Source: Candidatus Baldrarchaeota archaeon (GTDB lineage: Archaea > Asgardarchaeota > Baldrarchaeia > Baldrarchaeales > DXJG01). From it: a DNA stretch of 19,275 bases. Below the pieces are notes generated by a model, which searched no databases, was not told where the DNA came from, and saw only the letters and a list, made by a program, of their open reading frames with translations. Made by a program: the position numbers and the translations under genes. Shown here piece by piece: positions 1 through 6,917 of this stretch. The number at the start of each line of letters is the position of its first letter. Position 1 is the first letter of the stretch. The stretch spans positions 1 to 19,275 of the forward strand of contig JAUQZC010000032.1 in the NCBI GenBank assembly GCA_030587435.1, given 5' to 3'.

Positions 1-955
1 TCATAACGAGTAATACTATTATGATTGCCTCTACTACGGCTAGTAACACTACTCCTATTGTTGTGTACTGCCAAAAGCTTACTGCAGACTTATACGATTC
101 TAATTCGACTCTATATTCGAAGTATTTTAATCCATCTACAAGCATTTCAGCGTTGTATAACATCATTTCGGTTACATTATTTACTCCGACAACAGACCCT
201 GGAAAGTTTATTAACACCACCTGTACTATGCCTGTGTCTTCTGCAATTTTCTTCCCAACTTCTACACCGCTATGTAAGTTATCTATTATGAGTTTAGCTC
301 CGTAATTTGTAATGTTCGTCTCAACTTCCTCTATATCGCTCTGTGATAGGTATTCTGTGGGTCCATAGATTGCAACTACTTTAAAGCCAAGATACTCGAC
401 GAAACCTTTTTGCCATAGCATGCATGCAACAGGTGTTCCATTAAACCCATATTTATTAGCAATGTTTTTGAGCTCAGCATCAACCTGATCAATAGCATCA
501 ACACACTCCGATAGTTTGCTGGAAACATCTAGACCAAGCGTATCTGAAAGTATCGATGCTATGTTTTGATATTTTTGTTTAAGCATTGGAGGAGTATTCC
601 AAGGACCTGTCACATTATAAATAGGGACATGTAAATCGCCCGTTTGGTTCGCAGAGTTTATAAGTTCTCTAAGCCATCCACCCCACTCCATTCCATGAGC
701 CAAAATAAGATCTGCGCTTCTAATGGTTTCAACATCCCCGGGCTTAACGTCATAGTGACCTGGACACATCGAAGGCGAATCCAAATATCTTATATCCACG
801 CTTCCACCAGTTAAGTCATTTACAATACTTGCAAGCACACTAGTAGTACAAACCACAAGAGGCTTGCTTTCATTTGCTGCAACTGGATGAACTGATGCTA
901 CTAAGGCGGTTACAAAAAGCAATCCGATTAGAAATACAAGACCCCTCTTTGCCAT
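1..955 (-). CDS. Metal-type ABC transporter solute-binding protein, membrane-anchored (3' end outside window)
   Basis: Probable extracytoplasmic metal-binding receptor of the ZnuA/TroA superfamily (cluster A-I), delivering a metal to an ABC permease not in this window. The 318 visible codons start at ATG 955, preceded by GGTG. Residues 1-28 form a signal segment (K3-R4 then a hydrophobic stretch to about A28). A motif M-C-P-G-H-Y-D follows near residue 70, where relatives carry a metal-binding His before a D-I/V-x-x-I segment, then ADLILAHGMEWGGWL, matching the family's ADLI..NG...E.WL. The second lobe has LIIDNLHSG and FPGSV. The last about 25 visible residues (to ATG at 4-2) are a strongly hydrophobic helix, so the protein is probably anchored at its C-terminus; no stop is reached. 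The metal is unknown. The usual second-lobe His motif is not obvious, so Ni, Co, Fe or Mn are as possible as Zn. The family call is firm. Confidence 0.85.
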   Translation of the reverse strand, partial: MAKRGLVFLIGLLFVTALVASVHPVAANESKPLVVCTTSVLASIVNDLTGGSVDIRYLDSPSMCPGHYDVKPGDVETIRSADLILAHGMEWGGWLRELINSANQTGDLHVPIYNVTGPWNTPPMLKQKYQNIASILSDTLGLDVSSKLSECVDAIDQVDAELKNIANKYGFNGTPVACMLWQKGFVEYLGFKVVAIYGPTEYLSQSDIEEVETNITNYGAKLIIDNLHSGVEVGKKIAEDTGIVQVVLINFPGSVVGVNNVTEMMLYNAEMLVDGLKYFEYRVELESYKSAVSFWQYTTIGVVLLAVVEAIIIVLLVM

Positions 956-968
956 GATGGTGCACCTA

Positions 969-996
969 GTAATACTTTTTTGCCTAAAAGTATTAC
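969..996. promoter_or_regulatory. Perfect 11-bp inverted repeat, probable metal-responsive operator
   Basis: Arms GTAATACTTTT (969-979) and AAAAGTATTAC (986-996) are perfectly complementary around a 6-nt centre, 28 bp overall. The site lies between the TATA-like element (about 1004-1012) and the ATG at 955 of the solute-binding gene, where a bound protein would cover the expected transcription start. Outer half-sites GTAATAC/GTATTAC separated by 14 nt resemble the geometry of NikR-type operators (two separated half-sites spanning about 28 bp); a DtxR/MntR-type repressor is an alternative. Regulator identity is inference. Confidence 0.7.
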
Positions 997-1003
997 ATAC
1001 GCC

Positions 1004-1012
1004 TTATAAACT
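1004..1012 (-). promoter_or_regulatory. TATA box for the solute-binding protein gene
   Basis: On the minus strand the sequence reads AGTTTATAAGG, a good archaeal TATA element. About 25 nt downstream falls inside the palindrome at 969-996, so transcription would start within it. Confidence 0.5.
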
Positions 1013-1104
1013 TTACCTACACCACATTCAAAACAAGACACTTCTTACATTCAAACTCAAAATTATAATACAAAATTTGAAAGTCAACTTTCGCAAAACA
1101 CGCA

Positions 1105-1514
1105 TTAAGCGAGAAATATAGCTTCTAGTAATCCTTTGAAATGGTCGTCTCCAGTTAATACTTTTGCTTTGACAAGTTTTGCTGTTGCCGGAATAATTGC
1201 ATCAGCCAAACTTGGACGTTTCTTTAAACCTTGTCTTTTAGCGTTTTCTAAAAGCTCTTTCCAAGAACCACCAATCAGAATTGCTACTTTTCTGTCAATT
1301 TCAACAACATCTGAGACCAAGATAATAAAATTCAGTTTTTCTCCTATAGATTTTTATCAAATCCTTCTCGCCAATATTTCCTAGCTATCTCAGCTAACAC
1401 AATATCAGGAACAACTACCTCATGTCCTTCTTCCAAGTATCTTCTAACTTTTTCCCCTAGTCTCGATCCAATGAAAAACTCTATCCACGCATATGAATCA
1501 AATATGAGAATCAA
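1105..1514 (-). pseudogene. PIN-domain (VapC-like) toxin, frameshifted
   Basis: The N-terminal part starts at TTG 1514, with GAGGAGG six bases upstream, and reads MILIFDSYAWIEFF with the first PIN aspartate (D6) and then an AEIARKYW segment. The C-terminal part, in another frame, ends at 1105 and carries SLADAIIPATAK and VLTGDDHF, the third and fourth acidic motifs of the fold. The frames join at a run of five A on the coding strand (plus 1351-1355). Adding one A gives a continuous protein of about 137 residues, normal for VapC, while as written a TAG stops it after ...FDKNL. It is therefore a recent pseudogene, a sequencing error, or less likely a recoded gene. No intact antitoxin precedes it, although another frame upstream ends in an acidic antitoxin-like peptide (FDVDKGKISRFSEED) overlapping the toxin start. 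Confidence 0.8.
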
Positions 1515-1640
1515 GCCTATCCTCCTCAGAAAATCTCGATATCTTCCCTTTATCGACATCAAAAACCTTTCCACTATTTCTTCAGGTTACAGACTCGTAT
1601 CATTCATCTAAACATGAAATCAGTATCTCTTAAGCTGAAT

Positions 1641-2168
1641 TCATCGTATTTCCATTAATTCTTTGCGAAATCTCAACAAAAACCTACTTACATCCATGGC
1701 TCCAAGTACAATTAAAACAATTCCAGAAACCACAAATATCATTGACATATGCAGCAAATCTTTCTCGAAACCATAGAAAAACATGGTAATATTAAAAGAA
1801 ACAGTCGTGTTCAGCAAATTTCGAAAAACCATGTAATAGATATCTCTTTTAGGCAAGCTAATAAAATACATACCTCTACTCCCGTTTTCGAAGTAAAAAA
1901 TTGGATTAAGTATCCCGCTTTCATTGTAAGCCTCGAACCCTTCACTGTTAAACAAGTAGAAATTAATGGGGTGACTACATTCTATTTCTAAGCGAACATC
2001 TCTGGGAGGAGAAAAGAAACTCGACGAAACTTCACCATACGGAGGAATAGAATGAAGAGTCATTCCAGCCGTAATTTGACGATCACTTCTAGGGATAGCA
2101 GCAATACCTAAAGACAAACCTACAAGAAAGAAAACTACTCCAACTCTAAGAACTACATTAATTTTCAA
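1641..2168 (-). CDS. Small exported membrane protein in ABC-2 transporter operon
   Basis: A 175-residue protein that I do not recognise by family. It starts at TTG 2168, directly after the permease stop (TAG 2171-2169), with GGAGGTGG just upstream, so it is translationally coupled. Residues about 5-25 form a hydrophobic N-terminal helix and residues about 137-160 (HMSMIFVVSGIVLIVLGAMD) a second one, followed by a basic cytoplasmic tail (RFLLRFRKE). Between them lies an extracytoplasmic domain of about 110 residues rich in alternating hydrophobic/polar strands and N-x-S/T sequons, probably a beta-sandwich. Being third in an operon with an ABC ATPase and permease suggests an accessory subunit on the outer face. 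That role is inferred from position only. Confidence 0.7.
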   Translation of the reverse strand: MKINVVLRVGVVFFLVGLSLGIAAIPRSDRQITAGMTLHSIPPYGEVSSSFFSPPRDVRLEIECSHPINFYLFNSEGFEAYNESGILNPIFYFENGSRGMYFISLPKRDIYYMVFRNLLNTTVSFNITMFFYGFEKDLLHMSMIFVVSGIVLIVLGAMDVSRFLLRFRKELMEIR

Positions 2169-2954
2169 CTAATCCACCTCCAAAAAATAAACAAAATAGA
2201 CAAAAGAAATCAACATTAAAACAATTGTAACACTGATTTGAAACGTTAAACTTAACAAAAACATCTTAAAAGTTATGTAACTAAATAATGAAACTTTACC
2301 AGAGTAATACGATCTAAGAAGATACGCAGTAATAATTGTAGGCCCTCGAGACACGGAAAAACAGGCATTATACGGTTCTTTTAAGCCTGAAACATATTGT
2401 TCCAAACCGTATATCAAAAAGAAAACAGCAAAGAAAGATAAAGCTTCATTCTTAATTAAAAGCGCAACAATCATCGAAATAGAACACAAAAACATTAAAC
2501 TTATCAGAAGAGAAAGCAAAGTGAAACCTACCAATGGACTAAATACACCGAAACCCATTAAAACTGCATCAAAAACGAGCACAGAACCAAAAAGCAAATA
2601 TAACACTATAAAATTAACAAGAAACTTGGATAAAAGTAAACTTCTTCTCTTCACAGGATACGATAAAAACATTTTCATCTCCTTATTTGAAAACCTTCTA
2701 GCAATACTTCTAGCAAAAAGAAAACCTGTAAAAAACATAGAAATAAAAGCACAGCCAGTTAAACTAAATTCAAGATAATCGCTGAGCACTATATCGAGAA
2801 GCGAAATAGAAGTTCTATATGGACACATAGATTGCGATGCAAAACCTATTAAAAAAAGCACAGCAACAAAAATCAGAATCTCAAAAACTGGAAAACTAAA
2901 GTTCTCCTCAAATTCCCACAAAATAAGTGTAAGAAAGTTTCTCTTACTTTTCAT
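2169..2954 (-). CDS. ABC-2 type transporter permease
   Basis: A 261-residue integral membrane protein with about six predicted helices: near residues 20-40, 58-80, 108-135, 140-165, 170-188 and 228-256. Between helices 2 and 3 it carries KEMKMFLSYPVKRRSLLLSK, the cytoplasmic SxPxxR..ll..K segment typical of ABC-2 permeases. It starts at ATG 2954, inside the 3' end of the ATPase gene (11-nt overlap), and its stop abuts the next gene, so the three genes form one operon. It would form the membrane channel with the upstream ATPase, probably as a homodimer. Substrate cannot be told from sequence; this class exports drugs, peptides, lipids or polysaccharides, or supports membrane maintenance. It lacks an N-terminal signal sequence. 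Confidence 0.85.
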   Translation of the reverse strand: MKSKRNFLTLILWEFEENFSFPVFEILIFVAVLFLIGFASQSMCPYRTSISLLDIVLSDYLEFSLTGCAFISMFFTGFLFARSIARRFSNKEMKMFLSYPVKRRSLLLSKFLVNFIVLYLLFGSVLVFDAVLMGFGVFSPLVGFTLLSLLISLMFLCSISMIVALLIKNEALSFFAVFFLIYGLEQYVSGLKEPYNACFSVSRGPTIITAYLLRSYYSGKVSLFSYITFKMFLLSLTFQISVTIVLMLISFVYFVYFLEVD

Positions 2955-3870
2955 TTCTCTTAACGACCTCCTTGTAAATTTCCTCTAAACTACTATACTG
3001 TGGTTGAAGATTTTTAATGGAAACATTAATTTTAGAAGCTATAACCGGAAGATCTCTTTGAAAACTATCTAAATCACTTATCTTACAGTAAATTTTATCA
3101 CCTTCAATCCACAAATCCTTTATGAAGCCTGTTTTTTCAAGTTCCTTAGCTAAAAGCCTTGGATCAGAAGTTTCAACCACATATATGTTTGCAGAATATT
3201 TTGAAACTAAATCACTAAGATAACCTTGATCAACAATTACACCATTCATAATTATTGAAACCCAGCTGCAAACCTTCTCCAACTCAGGTAAAATATGAGT
3301 AGAAATAAGAAAATTAACCCCATGATCCCTATGGAACTCCTTCACCTTCTCCAAAAACATAAGCCTCGCAGAAGGATCCAAATTCGCTGTAGGCTCATCC
3401 AAAATAACAAGTTCAGGATCACCTATCAAGGCTTGAGCCAAACCAAGCCTCTGCAACATACCAGCCGAAAAACCCTTAATAGCCCTATCCCGAACATCAT
3501 ACAATCCAACCAACTTCAACATTTCCAAAGCTCTTTCCCTAGGTTTATCCACGTTGTATATTCGCGCAACATATTCAAGAAAACGTTGAGCAGAAAAACT
3601 CATAGGATAACCAAGATTCTCATGCAAAACACCAACCCTACGCTTAATTTCATAAGAATTTCGCCAACAGTCGAGACCAAAAACATAAGCTTCTCCGCTG
3701 TCAGGTCTCACCAAGCCGAGAAGAATATTTATCGTAGTAGTTTTACCCGACCCGTTAGGACCAATAAAACCGCAAATACCCTTAGGAACCTCCAAATTTA
3801 ACCCATCTAAAGCTACAACATTTCCGAAAAGCTTAAACAAGTCCTTAGTATAAACGATACGAGTACTCAC
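2944..3870 (-). CDS. ABC transporter ATP-binding protein (ABC-2 type)
   Basis: The ATPase subunit powering the ABC-2 permease encoded downstream. GTG 3870 is chosen because GGGAGGT lies just before it; an in-frame TTG at 3882 would add four residues but sits inside that ribosome binding site. Motifs in order: Walker A GPNGSGKT at about residues 37-44, Q/H-loop region around VGVLHENLGYPM, signature FSAGMLQRL (Phe in place of the usual Leu), Walker B LVILDEPTANLDP and the H-loop ISTH. The last about 80 residues form the C-terminal regulatory domain common in this class and end SLEEIYKEVVKRNEK. The length, 308 residues, is normal. A TATA-like TTATAAT lies near 3890-3896. Family assignment is secure; the cargo is unknown. 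A fossil C-terminal piece of a similar ATPase lies at 12808-13168. Confidence 0.93.
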   Translation of the reverse strand: MSTRIVYTKDLFKLFGNVVALDGLNLEVPKGICGFIGPNGSGKTTTINILLGLVRPDSGEAYVFGLDCWRNSYEIKRRVGVLHENLGYPMSFSAQRFLEYVARIYNVDKPRERALEMLKLVGLYDVRDRAIKGFSAGMLQRLGLAQALIGDPELVILDEPTANLDPSARLMFLEKVKEFHRDHGVNFLISTHILPELEKVCSWVSIIMNGVIVDQGYLSDLVSKYSANIYVVETSDPRLLAKELEKTGFIKDLWIEGDKIYCKISDLDSFQRDLPVIASKINVSIKNLQPQYSSLEEIYKEVVKRNEK

Positions 3871-3980
3871 CCGACCTCCCAACCTACAACATTATAACGT
3901 AAACCTGCATATCTAACCTATTAGCTTACCCAAAATAAATATCATGCGACCCTTACTTCTAAATAGTTCTTCACAAAACC

Positions 3981-3989
3981 GTTATATAT
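3981..3989 (+). promoter_or_regulatory. TATA box for the 4081 gene
   Basis: GTTATATATA is a strong archaeal TATA element in the divergent intergenic region. The expected start of transcription is near 4010, leaving a leader of about 70 nt before ATG 4081. Confidence 0.5.
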
Positions 3990-4080
3990 AGCACATGGGA
4001 GAGACAGACTTCGGAAGCCACTGTAACAATACACTAACAATATGACTTTGATTCATGATAAGAGAGCGGATGGTGAGAAT

Positions 4081-4980
4081 ATGCTAAAGAAGCAGATGAT
4101 TGCTTTTCTCCTATTAAATATTTTTTTATTTGCCTTTTTAATAAATCTGTGCTGTTTTATAGATTTATCTGTGGAAGCAGTTCCCTTGTGGTTTAGGGAG
4201 GGAGTGTATGTTGAATTTCGCGGCGAATTTCATGATGTAGACAATTATACTACGCTTTTTCAATTTCTTAACTTGTCGGAGTTAAGGTTTAAAGATTTGA
4301 ATTTTAAAGAAAGGGGAGTTTTGTTTAGTTTGTTTAGGTGGGAGTGTTTAGATTTTAATGGTTCTATGGCTGAGTTAAAGATTCTTTTACGGTTTTTTAA
4401 AGGTGATGATAGTTTTGAATTGTCTACTTGTGTTTTTGTTGATGTTGATAGTAGGGATGTTTATTCTTTGGATGGGGAGTTTTGTGGGAAAACTATGTTA
4501 TGGTTACCGACGAACTTGGAAGTTGGTGATAAGGTTATTTTCGGCTATCCTGAATGCTATGTTGAAGGCACCGTCACCAATAAGGGATATAATATTAAGA
4601 CTCCTTATGGTTATCAAAAGTGTTTTGAAGTTGATTTTGATAGTAATGGTCCTGTTAACGTTACGTATAAGAATGAAACTTATAGAATCAGTGGATTGTG
4701 GAATTGGCTTGACTACGACTTAGATACTGGAATTTTAATTCAAACTCCACATTTCATGGGCGAAGCCACGTTATATGCCTTGGGAGGCATACGTCGAATT
4801 TTCTCAATAATGTTGATTTATGAAACAAATGTAGATTTGGGGCCAAGTTTAATTTGGCCGCAAATATTGAATATAATGTTTTTTGTGCTTCCTCCTGCTG
4901 TCTTCTTTGTTGTTGTTTTCTTTGCGGTTTATTGGCGGTGTAGAAAGAGGCGTAGAATTGTTAGGAGGCGTGAGAGGTAG
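4081..4980 (+). CDS. Membrane-anchored extracytoplasmic protein of unknown family
   Basis: Not recognised. ATG 4081 (MLKKQMIAF) is preferred over ATG 4042 because it places a KK pair directly before the hydrophobic segment and has GGTGAG upstream; this gives 299 residues. The first about 28 residues form a signal anchor. A domain of about 225 residues follows, rich in aromatic, acidic and beta-prone segments, with six or more Cys and N-x-S/T sequons (N-Y-T, N-L-S, N-G-S, N-V-T, N-E-T). Near the C-terminus is a second long hydrophobic helix (ILNIMFFVLPPAVFFVVVFFAVYW), followed by a strongly basic tail, RCRKRRRIVRRRER. The topology is therefore outside domain, one C-terminal helix and a cytoplasmic basic tail. 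It is divergent from the ABC operon and convergent with the VapBC module, 22 bp away. No function is assigned. Confidence 0.75.
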   Translation: MLKKQMIAFLLLNIFLFAFLINLCCFIDLSVEAVPLWFREGVYVEFRGEFHDVDNYTTLFQFLNLSELRFKDLNFKERGVLFSLFRWECLDFNGSMAELKILLRFFKGDDSFELSTCVFVDVDSRDVYSLDGEFCGKTMLWLPTNLEVGDKVIFGYPECYVEGTVTNKGYNIKTPYGYQKCFEVDFDSNGPVNVTYKNETYRISGLWNWLDYDLDTGILIQTPHFMGEATLYALGGIRRIFSIMLIYETNVDLGPSLIWPQILNIMFFVLPPAVFFVVVFFAVYWRCRKRRRIVRRRER

Positions 4981-5002
4981 GATTTTGTGGTTGTATGGTT
5001 AC

Positions 5003-5467
5003 TTATGTTTTTGCTATTTCGCTTAGGAATATTATTTTGTATTTGTTTTTTAGTTCTTTTAGGTGTGGGTTCATTTCTTTTTTGATGTTTCTGAATATTG
5101 GGGTTGCTTTTTCGTGTTTGGCTGCTGCTAGTAGATATGCGTCGGATAGTGCGATGTTGTATTTTCTTTTTATTTCTCCGGCTTTGAGAGTAATTTTTTT
5201 GTTTAGTACGATTTTTATGTTTCTGTGGGAGTATAGTAGGTTGAAGAGTTTTTCTGCTTTTGTGACTGCGGTTTTTTCATTTAATCCTGACTGTTTGTAG
5301 ATTTTGTAGGCTATGTAATATGTTTCTGAAGCTGTTAGAGGGGTGATTATGGCTGTTATCTCTTCTCTGTTTATTCTTTCAATTATTTCGGAGGCTAGGT
5401 CAAAATATGTGGAGCCTATTGCAATGCTTTCTATCCATACGCTCGTGTCTACAGCTACTTTTTTCAC
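5003..5467 (-). CDS. vapC: PIN-domain toxin VapC
   Basis: Probable PIN-fold ribonuclease toxin, 154 residues. It starts at GTG 5467, overlapping the antitoxin stop by four bases (GTGA), the usual coupled arrangement. PIN acidic positions visible: D7 in VAVDTSVW, E48 in TASETYY and D109 in ALSDAYLLAA. At the fourth acidic position, where many VapCs have T-x-D-x-x-F, this protein has TPIFRN with no acid, so the active site has three clear carboxylates. VapC toxins normally cleave tRNA, rRNA or mRNA and are neutralised by the partner encoded just upstream. The target RNA here is unknown. The gene is convergent with the 4081-4980 gene. Confidence 0.85.
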   Translation of the reverse strand: MKKVAVDTSVWIESIAIGSTYFDLASEIIERINREEITAIITPLTASETYYIAYKIYKQSGLNEKTAVTKAEKLFNLLYSHRNIKIVLNKKITLKAGEIKRKYNIALSDAYLLAAAKHEKATPIFRNIKKEMNPHLKELKNKYKIIFLSEIAKT

Positions 5468-5757
5468 TCTTTCTCCTCCAAGCCTAATGCTTTGAGAAGT
5501 TTGTAGATTTTGACTTTATCTGTTTTTCTTGATTCGTTTAAGATTTTTCTGGTTAAATTTTTGTTGGGGACCTCTATTCTTAGGTCTTCCCAGTCTTTTC
5601 TTACGTTTTGTTCAGATTCTACTGTTTTTAGCCACATTTTGATGGCTTCTTCAACTGCTCTAGACAGGCTGCCCTTTTTAGCTCCGAAGACTCTTATGGC
5701 AGCTTCTCTGAACCGTCTTTCAACGTCATCACTAAGCCTGATGAGCATAAGTCCCAT
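5464..5757 (-). CDS. vapB: Ribbon-helix-helix type antitoxin VapB
   Basis: The antitoxin partner of the following PIN toxin. ATG 5757 is chosen because GGTGA precedes it by about six bases; in-frame GTG 5766 and TTG 5769 are alternatives. The N-terminal half (GLMLIRLSDDVERRFREAAI, then GSLSRAVEEAIKMWLK) fits a short beta strand followed by two helices, the ribbon-helix-helix DNA-binding pattern. The C-terminal half is charged and ends LLKALGLEEKE, consistent with the toxin-wrapping tail. Its stop overlaps the toxin start. Very AT-rich sequence with TATA-like runs (5774-5805) lies upstream, so the pair probably has its own autoregulated promoter. Confidence 0.8.
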   Translation of the reverse strand: MGLMLIRLSDDVERRFREAAIRVFGAKKGSLSRAVEEAIKMWLKTVESEQNVRKDWEDLRIEVPNKNLTRKILNESRKTDKVKIYKLLKALGLEEKE

Positions 5758-5830
5758 TTTATTCACCAACTAAGCTATGAATTATATTTATATGTATATA
5801 TTTTTATCGTTTGGAATAGATATCTAAATA

Positions 5831-6304
5831 TTAAATTTTGAGTTGGTTTGCTGTGATTATTGATAATTTTGTTGATGTTTTTCTGTATGTGTCGTAGTTT
5901 GGTGGGATTTGTTCAAGTAGTTTTTGCATTTTGCTTTTTTCTTCCGTTATGAATATGTCTGCGTTTATGTATGCAGATGCGAGGATTGAGCAGTCTATGT
6001 AGTCTTTGTGATATTTGTGGAGTGTTGTTGCGATGAGATCGACTTCATATGTGTAGAAGGGTATGATTTCAAATACTTCTCCTTTCGTTAAAAAAAGTAG
6101 CCCCTCGCTAAATGATTCTAGGATAGATGGTTCCTTTTTTGCAAGTTTTAATATTTTCCACTTGGCTTCAAGGATGCTAAGTGAATTTAGCATCAGTTTA
6201 AAGTTTTTTGCTAGGGATATGATTTTTTCTCTTAGATTTGGAATGTCGATTTCGATGCCAAGTAGTGGGAGAATGTAGGTTGTATCAAGTAAGACTTTTT
6301 TCAT
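5831..6304 (-). CDS. vapC: PIN-domain toxin VapC (AbrB-paired)
   Basis: A 157-residue PIN-domain protein starting at ATG 6304, sharing ATGA with the antitoxin stop. It begins MKKVLLDTTYILPLLGI, with D7 as the first acidic residue, then E46 in SILEAKW and D104 in DYIDCSILASA; E121/E122 in FITEEKSKM are candidates for the last acidic position. This type (long first helix, then the SILEAKW segment) is common in archaea as a predicted ribonuclease toxin. It is only distantly similar to the neighbouring PIN protein at 5003-5467, so the two adjacent modules are not a recent duplication. The RNA target is unknown. Confidence 0.82.
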   Translation of the reverse strand: MKKVLLDTTYILPLLGIEIDIPNLREKIISLAKNFKLMLNSLSILEAKWKILKLAKKEPSILESFSEGLLFLTKGEVFEIIPFYTYEVDLIATTLHKYHKDYIDCSILASAYINADIFITEEKSKMQKLLEQIPPNYDTYRKTSTKLSIITANQLKI

Positions 6305-6549
6305 TTCAACAACCTTTCTTCGATTTCTTTTCTGACTTCTTCTCTAAGTTTTTTAAGTTCTTCAATTGTTAGTTTGATTTTCGGAGGTTTTCTGAGTAAT
6401 TCTTCGAGTGAGGGAATCTTTCTAATGATAATTTCGCCTGGTCGTCCAATAATTATAACTTTGTCGCCGGGTTTTATTCCGGCAATGTCTCTTTCAGGTT
6501 TTTTGAGAACAACTTCTCCTTTCTTTCCAACTTTAGCTATAGTTGCCAT
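6301..6549 (-). CDS. vapB: AbrB/SpoVT-type antitoxin
   Basis: An 82-residue swapped-hairpin (AbrB/MazE-like) DNA-binding antitoxin. ATG 6549 is chosen over TTG 6561 because the fold begins at MATIAKVGKKGEVVLKK and a TTGGGGA lies just before it. The core is GKKGEVVLKK, then AGIKPGDKVIIIGRPGEIIIRKI, the standard pattern of these domains. The C-terminal half (EELLRKPPKIKLTIEELKKL) is the charged toxin-binding tail. It overlaps the PIN gene by four bases. A palindrome covering the TATA region lies directly upstream, a likely site for autorepression. Confidence 0.88.
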   Translation of the reverse strand: MATIAKVGKKGEVVLKKPERDIAGIKPGDKVIIIGRPGEIIIRKIPSLEELLRKPPKIKLTIEELKKLREEVRKEIEERLLK

Positions 6550-6573
6550 ATTATTCCCCAATGGTAAATATAT

Positions 6574-6599
6574 TTCCGAAAAATATATAAATTTCGGAA
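6574..6599. promoter_or_regulatory. Palindromic operator enclosing the TATA box of the AbrB-PIN module
   Basis: Arms TTCCGAAA (6574-6581) and TTTCGGAA (6592-6599) are perfect 8-bp complements. The 10-bp centre AATATATAAA contains the TATA-like core and is itself symmetrical in its inner 6 bp. The centre lies about 37 bp upstream of ATG 6549, the right place for an archaeal TATA box. Binding of the toxin-antitoxin complex here would block TBP access, although that is inferred. Confidence 0.65.
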
Positions 6600-6917
6600 T
6601 AGTATTTAAAGGATTCGTAGTCAGAATTTTGATTTAAAACACACCTAGTCTTCCAATGTTACAGGTGGTTCGCACTAAGTTGAGTTTTAACTTTGGACTA
6701 CATGTCTCTACAAATAAAGTTTGTAAATATTTATTTGAGAAAGAGACTTATAGTACTGTTGAAATGTTATCGATGAGAATTATTAAACCTAGTTAATTGA
6801 TTTGTGCTCCTATCGTAATAAACTGGCTATGATAGTGTTGTTAAAAGTCGATATAACTTGAGAGTTAAGATTTAAGTCGAAAAGAATGTATCGATAATAT
6901 TAAGTGGGTGATATTGG
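6600..6917. other. Intergenic region between divergent toxin-antitoxin modules
   Basis: AT-rich, with stops in all frames and no recognisable gene remnant. It should hold the promoter of the HEPN-MNT pair; GATATAACTT near 6849-6858 is a possible TATA element but is not strong. Confidence 0.4.

Noticed and set aside
21..305. Plus-strand open frames over the first 300 bases
   Set aside because: They lie opposite the solute-binding protein gene, whose minus-strand translation has clear family motifs and a terminal membrane helix.
1351..1355. Programmed -1 frameshifting in the PIN toxin
   Set aside because: The run is only five A and the heptamer is T AAA AAT, which does not allow good re-pairing in both sites; a plain one-base loss is simpler.
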